This document shows positions 36,535-48,970 of a stretch of 64,000 nt of DNA, piece by piece. Source of the DNA: Luscinia megarhynchos. Taxonomy: Eukaryota > Chordata > Aves > Passeriformes > Turdidae. The DNA lies in contig CM067570.1 of NCBI GenBank assembly GCA_034336665.1, positions 9,756,002 to 9,820,001 of the forward strand, in the 5' to 3' direction. The notes under the pieces were generated by a model. That model ran no database searches. It was not told the origin of the DNA and saw only the letters and a program-made list of their open reading frames with translations. Each line of letters begins with the position of its first letter. The first letter of the stretch is position 1. Made by a program: the position numbers and the translations under genes.

Positions 36535-36720
36535 CCTTTTCATGCACTTTTCATTTAGAGTACTCAAAGTGTTTTGAAGAGATCAAGGATGAGGAAGAGA
36601 CAGCATCCATTAGAATCAATTAAGTTACCCCTTAAACTTCAAAGTGATCTGTCCATGTTCAAGTCTTACAAGCAGAGGGACAGAGAAGTACAGCCACTGT
36701 GGGGTTCGACATCACAAATA
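36535..36720 (-). mobile_element. MIR/L3-like relic
   Basis: The left part reads TTTTCATGCACTTTTCATTT then ACTCAAAGTGTTTTGAAG, matching 'gcacttttcatccaaagatctcaaagcactttacaaa'. The right part reads CTTCAAAGTGATCTGTCCAT then GTTCAAG and GCAGAGGGACAG, matching 'aagtgacttgcccaaggtcacacag'. The middle, which should contain the 'cattttacagatgaggaaactgag' word, is badly decayed. Two well-placed anchors about 100 bp apart make chance unlikely. Same general layout as the 10072-10225 element. Confidence 0.62.
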
Positions 36721-38764
36721 TCCCAGAAGAGCCTCACTGTGAGCAAGGCGTACATGGGGAGAAGCAGACACAGGCCCTGCAGCTTACATGCCTCAGGAGC
36801 AGGATCCACCTTCCTGTGCTTCCCTCTCAGCTGCAAAACTTCCCCAGAACACATCCATCACTCTTATTACCCTGTTCTTAAAGCAGTTGAAGGTGTGAAA
36901 TACACTGGGAGTTTAACATCTAATTAACTTTAGAAAGGAACAGGACGACTCTAATTTTTAATATCTTAAAAAAAGTTTCAAAAGTAAATCCTGTTAGTAC
37001 ATGAACTGCTTCTAGTTCCAGAGACAGTAATATAAATACAGGTAGTGTCCTAAAAATGAACATCTTCCCAGGTGGATAGAGACAGGATGAGACAGAAGAG
37101 AGGTGTGAGCTTATTTATAGAACAGTATGAAACTGCACAAGGCTTTTCAGCCTCGTCATCCTCTGTTTCCCAAAGGACTCCTTAAACATGTTATTGTTTT
37201 CACTGGGAATTCATTCCAATGGGGGGAAACAATCCATCAAAGATATTTCTGCTCTAAAATGTTGCTTGGCTTTATGAGGTAATAATAAACATATTCATAT
37301 TAAATTTTATTCCTGTGAAAGATAAACAGCAGCAACATATATACCAGCAGTTCCTCTAACTTAAGTGGAAAAAACAGATTTCCTTTCTGTCTTGCATTTC
37401 AGACAGGACTAGATTTCAGATGAGGAACGTCTTTTGCAGGTGTAATTTTTTGCATAATTAGGGCACCTTTATTTATGTGTCAGCCTTGGAAGAAGAGGCT
37501 AAATCCTTGTGCTTCCTTCTGCCTCTGTGTGGCTCTGTATCAAAGACCTAGAAGAATTCTGCACCCTAAATTCAGTTAGAAGGCTGAAAACCACAATAAA
37601 GGCTAAAGGCTTCAAGAGCCATACCTGAGTGCTCTGCTTTAAGTATCACATCTTCCATTCAATAATCTCAAATTGCTTTGACTACTTGCTACACAGATCA
37701 GACTCAGATTTCTGCTCCTATCTTGTTAAAGCAATCTCTCAGTCACCAGCACTGCTTCAAGACAGCAGTGAGAGCACTGCTTGGAAAATCATCCAGATAA
37801 CAAGAAAAAAAAAACCAAAATAACATAACTTGTGTTATATATGCATTGTTCAGGCCACTTGCAAGAGTCAAAGAGTTGTGAAAGCCAGAGAGAGAATACT
37901 GAACATGTGTGTGTGCATGTGTGTGTGTATATAAATGTTTATACCATCCATACTGAGAGAGATACACATATATGGATCTGGGTAGTATAAACCTGTCAGA
38001 TTAGCAGCCTGTATAAAAGTGCAACACCACTAGCAGTTGAGACAGACAATTTTTGGAAATGCTTTTGTGTGGAAGGAGCTTTTAGCTTTGCCATCCATAT
38101 CTGTGAGATATCCAGCTTTCTAGAAGATGTGGCCTCACTGTGAGTTATTCTGGCTTCCTGGATGGCATTAGTTGTTTGTCCAGGTCATATTGCATGCATG
38201 GCATGGCTCTTTTTGACTGCCATCTGGTTAAGATGTTGTGAGTGACACAGTTGATCCCAGGGGCTGAGTAATGCTGTGTTCTTACACAGCAAATGAAATG
38301 TGCTTTCCACTGAAACTCCTGAGAACTTTGAAGTGTCCAATGCACTTCCACTTAATGTCTCTGCAGTGGAACTACAATCCCAATTTTACAATGGATTTGC
38401 TCATACTATGTACCTGAATACAAGACTTTCCTCTAGACTTGTTCCTCAGTATGTGACAAGCAGCTGAGGAGCAAACAGCTTTTGCCACCTACCTGCCTTT
38501 GTGTGCTTGGAGAGTGACTCCAGTGCTGTTTTGAACTGGGCTGAATGGCTGCTGCTGTAACAATAATGGAGATGATAACATTTTTATCTAATAGCACTTG
38601 ATTTATTTCTATTACATACAGTAATAAGGTTCCATAATGCAGGCAGTTGCATGCATGCTGTGCCCTGCCAAATAACCCAGTTTAAATTTCTATGAACAGG
38701 CATAATATATCCCATCTCCCTGTCCACAGAATTCTTCCTTTGTCCATAATATGCTTTTGAACAG
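36721..38764. other. No gene recognised
   Basis: Non-coding DNA with a short (GT)n at 37905-37932, listed separately. No exon or RNA gene is supportable. Confidence 0.5.
37905..37932. repeat. Short (GT)n microsatellite
   Basis: GTGTGTGTGCATGTGTGTGT followed by ATATA: an interrupted dinucleotide repeat of about 26 bp. Confidence 0.9.
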
Positions 38765-38835
38765 TTTTTATTTGCAAATAAAAGTGCTTGAGAGGCATCA
38801 TCTCATTTAGTTAGCCCTCAGAAAGGCAGATATGG
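38765..38835 (+). mobile_element. Possible L2/MIR-like 3' relic
   Basis: AAAGTGCTTGAGAGGCATCA, TCTCATTTAGTTAGCCCTCA and GAAAGGCAGATA recall the L2-type pattern 'gtgctttacatgcattatctcatttaatcctcacaa ... gaggtaggta'. The 'atctcattta' and 'ccctca' words are in register. The segment is short and has no further downstream match. Confidence 0.48.
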
Positions 38836-41359
38836 CTTGAACACTGGCTGATAGTCATCTGTCTTCCAAATAGTAACTGCTTGCAGATCTAGAAAAGCTG
38901 TTTAAGTGGATTTGGCAAGACACACAAGGTAATATTTACATTTCTTTGTACACAGATCTGTCCTTGGGTGTATTTAAGGGTTTTTATCCAAGTCTAGGAG
39001 TTCTGCTATTGATTTGGAGACTCAAAGGTCCCCTCTGCTGTTAAGCAGGTTTAAAAACCACAATGCCATTGGCTCTCGAGTGTCCAAATACCATTGTCAT
39101 GATCTGCAACCAGGTGCTGGGTGCTCCAGTTTGAGCTGGAGAAAGAAAGAGGTGCTTGCAGAGCACCCATCTGCACAGAGGTGGAGATGCTTCTTGGCTT
39201 AAAGCAGTGCTGGGGACTGAAAGGTACCAAACATAATTCATTCTTCACACAGGAGGAAAAGGCAGAGGAACCAGCTATTTCCTGTTTTCCTATATTGCTG
39301 GTCAAACACAGCAACAGGAGAGGCTTTCAAGTCTCCAGCTAGCAGCTACTCTCTTTTCTGAAATTATATTGTTCTACAATGGATAACACCAAAAAAGAAA
39401 CAAATCAGAAAATATAAGAAAGACACAAAGGTCAACAAAACCTCTTTTGGAGTACCCATCAAGTGATGCTTACTGCCATAAAAAGGTGCTGTTTCTCTAA
39501 GAGCATTACAGACTGAAGCAATTTGTGCTGTGATGCATGAGAAGCAACAGGGATGTTGCAAACAATCCACAGACTGGAGAGCAGCACTCCACCTCAGGCC
39601 ATCCAGGGCAGGAGGAAAATAAATCCTCCTTCAACCCCATTCACGAGTCTTGGCATATCAGATTGAATCTGACTGATGAGATTGCCAGGAGTAATATCTT
39701 ATAAACTTCATCTGCTGCCCAGCTTCTCAACACCCTCAGCAGGAGACTCTGCACATTCACCTGGGCATTAACCAGTGACTCTCACTGTCCTAAAAAATCC
39801 TTTAAATTTTGGTAGCTGATCCACAGGACAAGAAAAGGAATAAGCCTCATGAATTAAAAGGTTGTAACTCTTAATGGTTGGGTTTATTCTAAGATGAACT
39901 TGTAAAAAAATAGAACCAGGGATCTCAAGACATCATTTGTATCCAGTATTCAAATGATCCAACCAGGATCAAGAAATCATGCCACCTCCACAGGAGGCAA
40001 AAACTTACTCTTTTCATTTAAAAATTCACATGGACATAGCTCTCAGTTTAGAATGGAGTGGTCAAAAACTAGTAGTCCCCCTCCTTGCTTTTTTCTTGTC
40101 TATAAGAAAAAATTCCCTCAACTTCAATACAGAAAATGTACATTAAAATCATATGTATGTGAAAATGCCAAAGTTTTCAGTGAGGCCTACATCTGTTCTT
40201 CTGCCTTCCTGCAGAATTGAATTCCACAAGGATGTATCTGGATTTGGCTTGTTCTGCTCAGGGAAATTATAATTTCTGTTTAAACAACGGCAATGGAATG
40301 TTAAAGAAAAACTAAGGTGCCACTTAGACCCCTAATCCTCACTGACATTCAGGGCTCCTTTGTATTGAGCTGACTGCCATTATTTTCCCAATTTCCAGGC
40401 TCACAGCTGGCATTCAGCAGATCACAGGAGATGCTTTTTGTTGTTTATTACTGTTACCTTGAATCCATAACAAGATGACTATAACCTGGCCCCAAAATAT
40501 TCACAAATGCCAAATCTGGATGTGTAGCCCAGAAAGCAAGAGGAGCAGGCAGCAGCAAGGCAGGACAGAGTATAAGAAAATACCTGTCTGGAGTCATTAT
40601 GGCATGTGCAATTCCTGGAGTGGTGCAGCTACAGCCCATCCATAATAAAATTTCTAGGATCTCTGACAATTGAGCCCAAGGCATAGGAGGAAAATTTTTC
40701 TCTTAAATTAGGCATCGAAATTGCAAAAGTACAAATCTATTCTGCCATAATGCATGGGAGCGTAATATATCTGAATACCCAAGCATCAATTAAAAATCAG
40801 GCACTTCTAAGCTATCAACCAGGTAGAAAATATGCCTGGATTGACTGAATGGATACTCTGTCCTTAGTAAGGCTCATTTATTCACTTAAAGAAATACAAT
40901 CTTAAAAAACTTGCTCTAGCCTTTGATCTCCAGTCATCAGTACAAAAGGCATTTGGAGTACTGCTCAGACTTAATTAGCTTGCTCCTTTTTATACATGAT
41001 CTCAGTCACACTCTAATTAATCCATTTAAGGTTTAAAATCTATCGGTCAAATCCCATACTTCATTCTAAAGACAAGTTCAGAAAAAGATCCACTCCTCCT
41101 CCTAATTTGTTGCACTACGAGGAACATCTACCCCTCCTCTGGACAGTCCCCCTTTCCCAGGCAAGAAGGAGAAAACCCAGAAAACAGACACCTCCAAGGA
41201 GTAACTGAACTGGGATCACCCGGAAATGGGGCTCCTCAGTGCACAGAAAAAAAAGGAAATATCAGCCTTATTTTGTAAAAAAAGAGGATGATGAAAAGCT
41301 GAACTCCACCTCCTGTATTGCACTGAGCCACTGCTGCACATAATGCGGAGAGCTGTCAA
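38836..41359. other. No gene recognised
   Basis: Ordinary non-coding DNA. A plus-strand frame at 39954-40220 and the minus-strand frames near 39041-39314 have no recognisable domain. Confidence 0.5.
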
Positions 41360-42750
41360 GAGATTTAATTAGGATACAAAATCCAGCGATTTAAGAATTC
41401 TCTCTTCTTAGAACATTCCTAGGGATTTGCTCAGAATTAGAGGATGGTTTAAACATTAAAGGGTTTTTTTCCCTTTAATGAGATCAGCTGCATACTGGAA
41501 AATGAGACTTTATTTATCTAAATATCACATGAAGAACTGAATAATTTAATAACCTCTCTGAACTAAATCCAACCCAATGTATTTACATGACTTTTTTCTT
41601 CTGCATATAAAATACTTATTTTGTGTTTGACTTTCAATATATAAACAATTCTTAGCTTTACAAACTATAAAGATAAATAATAAGAATTCTGTATTAAAAA
41701 TCATCAGCTACATTTGCTAACAATAAGAACTCTTTCAGTTTCTACTTATATTCAACTCTGAAATCACATGATTATTCATTTATCTAAATCACAGTGAATA
41801 TTTCTGGACATAAAAAAACTTTCACCTCATTTTTAATTGTGTTAAGTAGCATTCTAAAATCAATGATTATCCATTTTAGATCAAGAATAGACTGAATCAA
41901 GTGAATTAATAACAACCAATGGATCATTGGGGATCTAGGATTGACTGAGTTATGCATTTGGTTAAATACAGTTTTACAGAAAACTTTAACATTTCAAGAT
42001 CTGGAAAATAAAATCTATTTCCTTTTGATACTACTTTATCTATTACTAGGGCCAGGTTCGGCCACCCTTGCAAATATTTATTGTTTCAATGGAATGATCC
42101 ATTTAGCTGAGGTTAATTAATTCAGTAAAAACAGTGCAATCAGTTCACCCAGCAACAAGAGAAGGAGTGAGCATTGGGGGGAAAAAAAACAACATAACAG
42201 GAATATTTGTTTTCCCTTGCTGTAACATCAAAAAGAAATGAATGTGGAAAACTGACATCTAATAATTTGGAAGGACAGGTTGCCCCAAAATAATCAGTCT
42301 AGTTTATTACCTAAAAATAGTATTTATACCTTTTAAAATACAAGTATATTTGGATTAGTAAAACCCCCAAACCTCTTCAGCTAGCACAAGTAGATTTACT
42401 TAACTAATACTAAAGCAATTTCACAGTGCAGGTTTTCTGCATTTTAACTGAAATCCAATTTCCATTCTTAGCAAGTTTAGTATAAACTATGAATGAAAAT
42501 TAACTTGGTAAATAAGAATAAAATTGTTCACTATTTTCTGAGCGATTAAAGCCCAAAAGTTGCAAATAGGAGAAAGAAATTTGAAACTATGTAATTGCTT
42601 TTGTTTAAGTATAATGTATTCTCTTGCTGGCAAAACTGCCAGATTTGGTGTAAAGTATGTACTTTGGCCAATTATCACATCCTAAAGTTTACTAAATCAG
42701 ATCAAGTCTCCCTTGTAAAAAGTTCAAAAAATAAAAATAAAAACCAAAGA
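41360..42750. promoter_or_regulatory. AT-rich, ORF-poor block; possible conserved non-coding DNA
   Basis: This 1.4-kb block is one of the least open in all frames and nearly free of CpG. It has many homeodomain-like words (TTTAATTAGG near 41365, TTAATTAATTCAG near 42115, TAACTAATAC near 42400) and forkhead/SOX-like words such as AAACAATTC. It is not simple sequence. A perfect hairpin lies at 41454-41480. The composition alone cannot separate an enhancer cluster from neutral AT-rich DNA. Confidence 0.18.
41454..41480. repeat. Perfect 10-bp inverted repeat, 7-T loop
   Basis: Arms CATTAAAGGG and CCCTTTAATG are perfect reverse complements separated by seven T. The stem is too short for a microRNA precursor. 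Confidence 0.9.
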
Positions 42751-44234
42751 CACATCTGATGTAAATCACAGAGACTGGATGGAGTCCGTGGTGTGATGAC
42801 TTTGGTGTGCATCTGCCCACTTTGGTGCATTTTCTCTCCCCATGTCATTTTGTGGCCATGCATGAGCTCAGCAAATGGAAAAGCTCAATTTGTGCACAGC
42901 TGCTAGTGTGCACTCTGCTCACCAGTCACCTTCTTAGCAGGAAAGCACACACTTAAATTAATATTTATTAGGGACCCCTAATGGCACTGGCCGATTTTTG
43001 TGCTAGCAGTTCAATCTAGGGTATGGAATAACCAGTGCCCCCTATGCATATCTGCTTCCCTGTCTGTAAGATATGGCTGTGGGGTGGGGGAAAAATGCAA
43101 GTGAGGAAGTTTCACCTCAAGTATCTTCCCCTTTCAGCTGCCAACAGCACAGAGGGGTAGAGTGTGCATTGCTGCAGTCTCTCACTGCTCCCTTCCAAGT
43201 CAAAGATTCTTCTTAGTCAAGGAAAGCAGAAGAAAAGAGAGAGAAATAGAGCAGGTTGTAAAGAGGCACTGCACAGAAAGTAATAAAGCCCTAGAGGGCT
43301 GTGTGGGCTCAGGAATACCCTGAGTTGTGGGTTTCAATCTCTGTTTTTTCAGGTAAGAACATTTTGGATCATTTCTAACTCCCTGGCTCCTGCTGAGTCT
43401 TCACTTTGCACGGGGTGGGGCAGGTGCAAACTGTCCCCTTGCAGTGCAGTGCTGGAAAGACAACTGGAGAGGCCAGGTTGGTGGTTTTGCTCCATGGGCT
43501 GCAAATGGCTTAAAACAGAATCAAAGGAGAGAACAGAGAAATGGCATAATATAGGGCAGAATTAATCTAATTTGAAAGACATCTAAAAAGAAATTGAATG
43601 TATCACTCTCTAAAAGTGTCTATATCTCAAAATTAACAACAAAGAGGGTCATGATTAGCCCAAGTGAAGGTGTAAATGTTGTAAACTTCTGAAGTAGGAT
43701 CTATCATTCCTACCCACAACACCTTTAGAGAGCTGAGATCTTTGGTTGCCTTTGAGTTTCCTCAGTGAGGAGTTTTGCCATTAGTAGCAAACCAACATAT
43801 TTAGGCCAAATAGCACCAAATGTTCTGCTTTAGAGGGGCAATTCTTTGGGGAAAAAAGCATGAAGGAAGATTTTCAACAGTTTAGGCAAAAGGTGATACT
43901 GTAACACATTTCAAACCATCATCACATTTCAAACCTCTAAGATCCCAAAGATCCCAAACTTTGGGTGCCTGACACTCAGCAGACACCAAAATGCACCACA
44001 CAAAGTGCCTGGCAGTGTGGTCACCAGCACAACAAGAAGCTTTGCTCTCCAATAGGTTCACATCTAGAGGTTTGTCTGTAGCAGAATAAAACCAGGCTGC
44101 ACTTGGGATGAGGGACATGCCAGTCCCTCTTTCAGCACACTCTGCATTAGTTTGGAACCTGAGGAAGTTGCACTTCTGAAGGACAAAACAATCTCTAAAG
44201 ACAATACATACAGAGTAGGAGAAGGGAAAGTGCA
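42751..44234. other. No gene recognised; possible tRNA-like repeat head
   Basis: No exon is supportable. At about 43287-43345 a CTGTGTGGGCTCAGG and a TTGTGGGTTTCAATCTCTG segment recall the A and B boxes of tRNA-derived SINE heads, but no cloverleaf is convincing. At about 43045-43075 CTTCCCTGTCTGTAAGATAT recalls the MIR 'tttccccatctgtaaaat' word without further support. Small duplications occur near 43905-43955. Confidence 0.4.
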
Positions 44235-44325
44235 CAATCCTATTTATGCCATGAAAAAACTGCAGTATCAGAGAGAGGAAAAGCTGGGAATGAAACCACC
44301 TCAATCCAGCATAGTCAAATGTTCA
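44235..44325 (-). mobile_element. Degraded MIR-like relic
   Basis: CCTATTTATGCCATGAAAAA, ACTGCAGTATCAGAGAGAGG and AAAAGCTGGGAATGAAACCA follow the reverse-oriented MIR order 'cccattttacagatggggaaactgaggcacagagagg ... gcagagctgggaatagaaccca'. The middle 'gtgacttgcccaaggtcac' portion is missing, implying an internal deletion. Two anchors in the right order support the call, but it is heavily decayed. Confidence 0.5.
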
Positions 44326-47300
44326 AGTAAAGGGCTGTCCTTTTTTGAAAGAAAAGAAAAATATGAAAATTCAAATACTTTGTTTTTTAAAAAAAGAGAG
44401 TGTATGTAAGAGTATAAGCAGTGAGAACACAGCACCAATATTTGTATATAGATATTTAAAAGATTGATGTTCTCAGGATATAAATAAGGAGCTGACGGTT
44501 TCCCAGAGCTAGAACAGCACAGTCTCAAGATGAACCGAAAATGAGACTACACTATCAGTAGTTCACTTCTGATGCCAGGTTCTCATACTCTGTTTTTCAT
44601 TTTCATCAAGTCTACTTCATTACCACTGCCTTGATGCAAATTAAGATGAAGTCGTCATTCTCTAGACAGATATACAATTTTTTAGAAAGGCGATGAACCC
44701 AGTTCCTGTTCCTGCAAACAATTATGCAGTGAGCAGTCTAATTTTCTACAGATGGCATAATGAGGCAGCATATGCATAAAAAGTTACCCATAGGCATATT
44801 TGCAATAGAAAGGCCATGGTTATCTCTTAGCTGCAGGGTCTTCCAGAAACCCATGTGATTACCATTGTTGAGAGCAACAAAAGCAATGCCATGAATGCAT
44901 CATTAGAACAAATATTTCTAAACTGGGATTTACTTTTACACCTCGTGCTAATATTCTTCATGATGGAGTAACATTCAGGGGGAAAAGTTCCTGCGCTGGG
45001 TAGGGATGGATAATGAGCATGGACACAGCCAGCACCAGCCTCTGTGATGACCAGAAGTTCACAGAGAGTTCTGATGCCAGGATGGCATTGGTGACTGAGC
45101 TGCAGACCTGGCACTGTACAGAGTAGTCAGAGCCCCTTAAATCCATTCTCTGGGACCAAGGGAGGGATGGACAGAACCAGGTCCCTTCATGGACTGACTA
45201 GGTAGGCACTTCTCAGCTTCAAACACCTCCCCATGCTCTTGGCTGTGTGAAGATACTGGCACTGGGCTGGTAGGGAAGGATGGCCATCTCTGTGGGATCA
45301 GCCACCCCAGGATGGTGGGCCATGTCCAGGCAAGGGCAGAGTCAATGTAGTGGGGACACCAGACATGTTTTTGTCATGGCAATGGGAGTAATGCTCATGG
45401 GGAAAGCTTCAGCAGCCTGGTAATGACCCCAAATGCAGGACATGCCCAGAAATGTATCAGGGGCTAGTCAGGACTTTATCCTAGCAACCATTTACAGTTT
45501 TCCCCTGACTACAGTGGAATGTTTCCAGGATCAAGTCCAGCATTGCCACTCCTACATTTCTTTCAATGGCTGCTCTCAGCAGGTGTCTTTAAACTCTTTG
45601 GAGCTGAGCACATTTTATCTGCTGTAGTCCTTTATTCTTAAAACAGACCAGCTGTGATAATTTCCACCTCTCCTATGTAATTTTTATCCAAATTCTGACT
45701 GTAAATTGCATAGGAATGCGTTTTCTCACTTTGCTCATGTTTTGCCTTGCTGCTCTTTAACATGGAGGCACACCTCACAGGGATTGAGAAACAGGAATTT
45801 TTATCACTGACAGTCACAAAGATGTCACTTGCTTCCACCATGGTAGGCCTGGGATGCCACAAGTGAGAGACACGTCAGCCCCAGGTACTCTTGGGTGAGG
45901 CTGAGAGGCTGGAACCTGTTCCCTTGCTGTCTGCATGCAGCACAGACCCTGCAGCTACCCAGGAGCTGAATAAGGAGTACACGGCCCAGAGATCTTCAAA
46001 GAGATCTTGAAAGGAAACAGCTGGTGTTTCCAACTCCCCTGCGTGTTTCTGAAAAGCTGCATGAAGCATGTAAAAGGAAAGGAAATATTTGTCTTTAAAA
46101 AGAAAACAAAAAGTCATTAAAATCTTGGAAGATGTGACACCATACAAAAACGTAGATAGAAGTAGTCCTTGGAAAATATATAATTCAATATCTGTTCCAT
46201 AGGTTACCACATTAGACCAGATGCCAGGAAGACACTCTGCTTTGCTCAAACACAGACCAAAGACCTGCTAAGGGCTAATGGATGAAGTGGTGACTGTGAG
46301 CTGGAACACACCCATGTAGGAATGGATAACAAAACCCACCCAAAATCTGGGGGAACCCCATACAGGAAACAGTAGTGCTATAAGAAATGCTGCCATATTT
46401 GTATATGAAATGCAATTTTAATTAAAATACCTATAGAAATTGGAACTAGGAGAGACTGATAAGTCCAGTGTTAACAAAAATAGCACTGTAAAGCACACAT
46501 AAATTGGAAAGTTGTTCTGTTATGTAGAACAAATAGATCTCCTGGCTCTGGACCCAGAACTGTCGTCAAAATAATTATAAGTGAGCGAGGCAGAATCCAT
46601 GGTCTGTTACACAGATGAGAAGGAACCTCTCAGGGCCCATTACCAGCCCAGGGTTAGACCTCATTAACCCTCGTTAAGCCAAGGTGGATTATATGTTGCA
46701 AACCAGATCTGAATTTGGCTTTAGATTTACTGCTTGTTTACACTAGCAGATCAAACAGCCTATTTTTGCTTCCAGACACCCTCACTGACCGTTCCATGCT
46801 TCTCTGGGAAAATTCTAATAAAATAACTGTGCTATTCTGCATTGGTGCAGCTCTTTCTATCCCAGTCAGACTGGTCTAACCACAGGCCCCATGACACTCT
46901 TTAGACAACTGTGCTCTCCCTGCCCATCTTGCAGGATATTCTGGAGAAGTTAGGCCTCCTGGAGCAGCCAGTTCCTCTTCCCTCCTCATTTCTTTGAGCT
47001 GTGGCATCACAGGGTTGCATTTGATGAGTAAACTAAATGCAGATTAGATTTCCGTTGTCGAATAAATGGTGCCTGGCAGGATTTTAGCTTAGTCTGTTGC
47101 TAAATGATTTCCTAGCAGGGCAGCACAGGCCATATACTACTTCCCATGAGCAATTTGCATGTAGCCACCCTGCTCTAGAGGCTAAACCATGGTACCAGCA
47201 CAGACGTGGCTGCCCCATTCCAAATGCCCTCTCTGCTAGAGAACAGTCTGAACCACATTCAACTTGTTGGTCCAGATGCACTCCCAAGTCCATGCTCAGT

Positions 47301-48872
47301 GGCTTTCTCAATAAGATGGTGATTAATTAGCCTTATGCTGCAGTATGGGAATTACTTCTTACCACATCATGTGAACACACACACACAGATGCTGGCTTCT
47401 GGTCATGGCTGTCCTTCCCATTCAGAGATCACAGCATGTAGGATTGAGAGAGCAGCCCTGCACAGGCTCTGTGTCCTTCTGGAGAATAAACCAAAGTCCT
47501 GCCCCCATCACTTTGCAAACACAAACCCTACAGCCCTCTGGAGCAGCTGAGACAAGGGGAAGGAGAGGAAGGGACGATGGGAGGATGACGAGAACAGGAA
47601 AAGCTCAGGTGCAAACCAGGTCTGCACTTAAGCATCCCCCAGTCTCTACTGCTGGGGAGCTTCAGCTCAGTGCATTTCTAGAGGACAAAGTGATGTATAT
47701 CCATCCCTCCATGCTGTGCAAACAGCCAGTGACTCCGAGGGTTGCACCAAAACAATCAATCTGCCACAGCTGAGCACATCCAGGTCTGCTGCTGTCACTG
47801 GGGGATTCCAGCAGTTGTGCTTTGGGAAACAAAACAAACAGCAGCACACTTCTGTACACACCAGCTCAGACAACTCATCAAAATCAAACCAGATGAGCAA
47901 GAACTGCTCAACCTGGAGGATTTAATTAGAGTTGGCCCCCCTTCCCAAAACCATCTGAAGGGTTCAGAGTTTTTATTCTTACTAACTTGCAAATTTACTG
48001 CTCTAATTCAAAAGGAAAATTCACGATCTCAAATGTCAAGAAGTTATGTTCAATTTCCTTATGGTGTTTTGACCTTCTCAATATGAAGGAAGTAACCCTT
48101 AAAGAGCCAGTGAAGCAGGTCTGCAGATAATATTTATGTTAAAAGGCTTCTGTGGGTCTGTCAGGACAAAGCTCCATGCTGGGCACCTCTCAGCCATCTC
48201 AGACCCAGGAGATACCTCCTCATTTCAATGGACAAGGTAGAACAAATATCAACATTTTTCACCGAATTTGCAAACACAGTGAACAATCCAACCAAGTCAA
48301 GTTTACATTTCAAAATGGAAACTCAAAACCAGTTCTTTTCTAATTTAAATTATCTCCTTAAATCACTACAAAACCAGGAACTGGGTCTTCAGTTTTTCTG
48401 TTTTTCAGTGAATTGGCATCTCATGCAGCTGAGCAGGGCTATAACATGACTCTGTGAGAAGGATTCTGACATTCCTGGGTGAATTTTAGATAGCTAGCAA
48501 TTTCTAGAAGTAAATAAGTCACTGAGTTTCACTTTGAGCATTGCTGAAAATGTCCTCTAAGCTGAGAAGGAGTCCATATTCATTAAATAGTAATCCCATT
48601 TGGGAAAAGGAGAGGGGGATTTCACCCCACCATTTGTAGAAAGAAACTTACCAACAAAAATACAGAAAATGTGAAAATCTCATCCTGTCTTGTCAATTAT
48701 GAATACACTCTAAGATGAAGAGAACAGTTGAGTGCAACTGCCACTGGAAGTGTGTTTGTTTGCCTGCTGGGAAGTAGCAATCAGCCAGCACAGCACTCCT
48801 TCCACAGTGGTCTAGTTCAAATCCAGCCTCTGAAAATTATCCACATGCAATATCTGGCTCCCATGAACTTAT
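44326..48872. other. No gene recognised
   Basis: No exon or RNA gene is supportable. An octamer ATTTGCAT is at 47153-47160, and a short ACACACACAC run is near 47372. Frames near 45875-46249 and 47405-48086 reach about 115-125 codons but overlap others and have no recognised domain. Confidence 0.5.
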
Positions 48873-48970
48873 ATCCATCCATCCATCCATCCATCCATCC
48901 ATCCATCCATCCATCCATCCATCCATCCATCCATCCATCCATCCATCCATCCATCCATCCATCCATCCAT
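48873..48970. repeat. (ATCC)n tetranucleotide microsatellite
   Basis: There are about 24 uninterrupted ATCC units over 98 bp. Perfect repetition predicts strong length variability. It translates to repeated Pro-Ser-Ile-His on the plus strand and Trp-Met-Asp-Gly on the minus strand, purely as an artefact. Confidence 0.99.

Noticed and set aside
43045..43075. CTTCCCTGTCTGTAAGATAT, recalling the MIR 'tttccccatctgtaaaat' word
   Set aside because: A single anchor with no preceding 'gtgacc...caagtcac' block.
43882..44304. 140-codon minus-strand frame
   Set aside because: It runs into a MIR-like relic at 44235-44325 and shows no domain.
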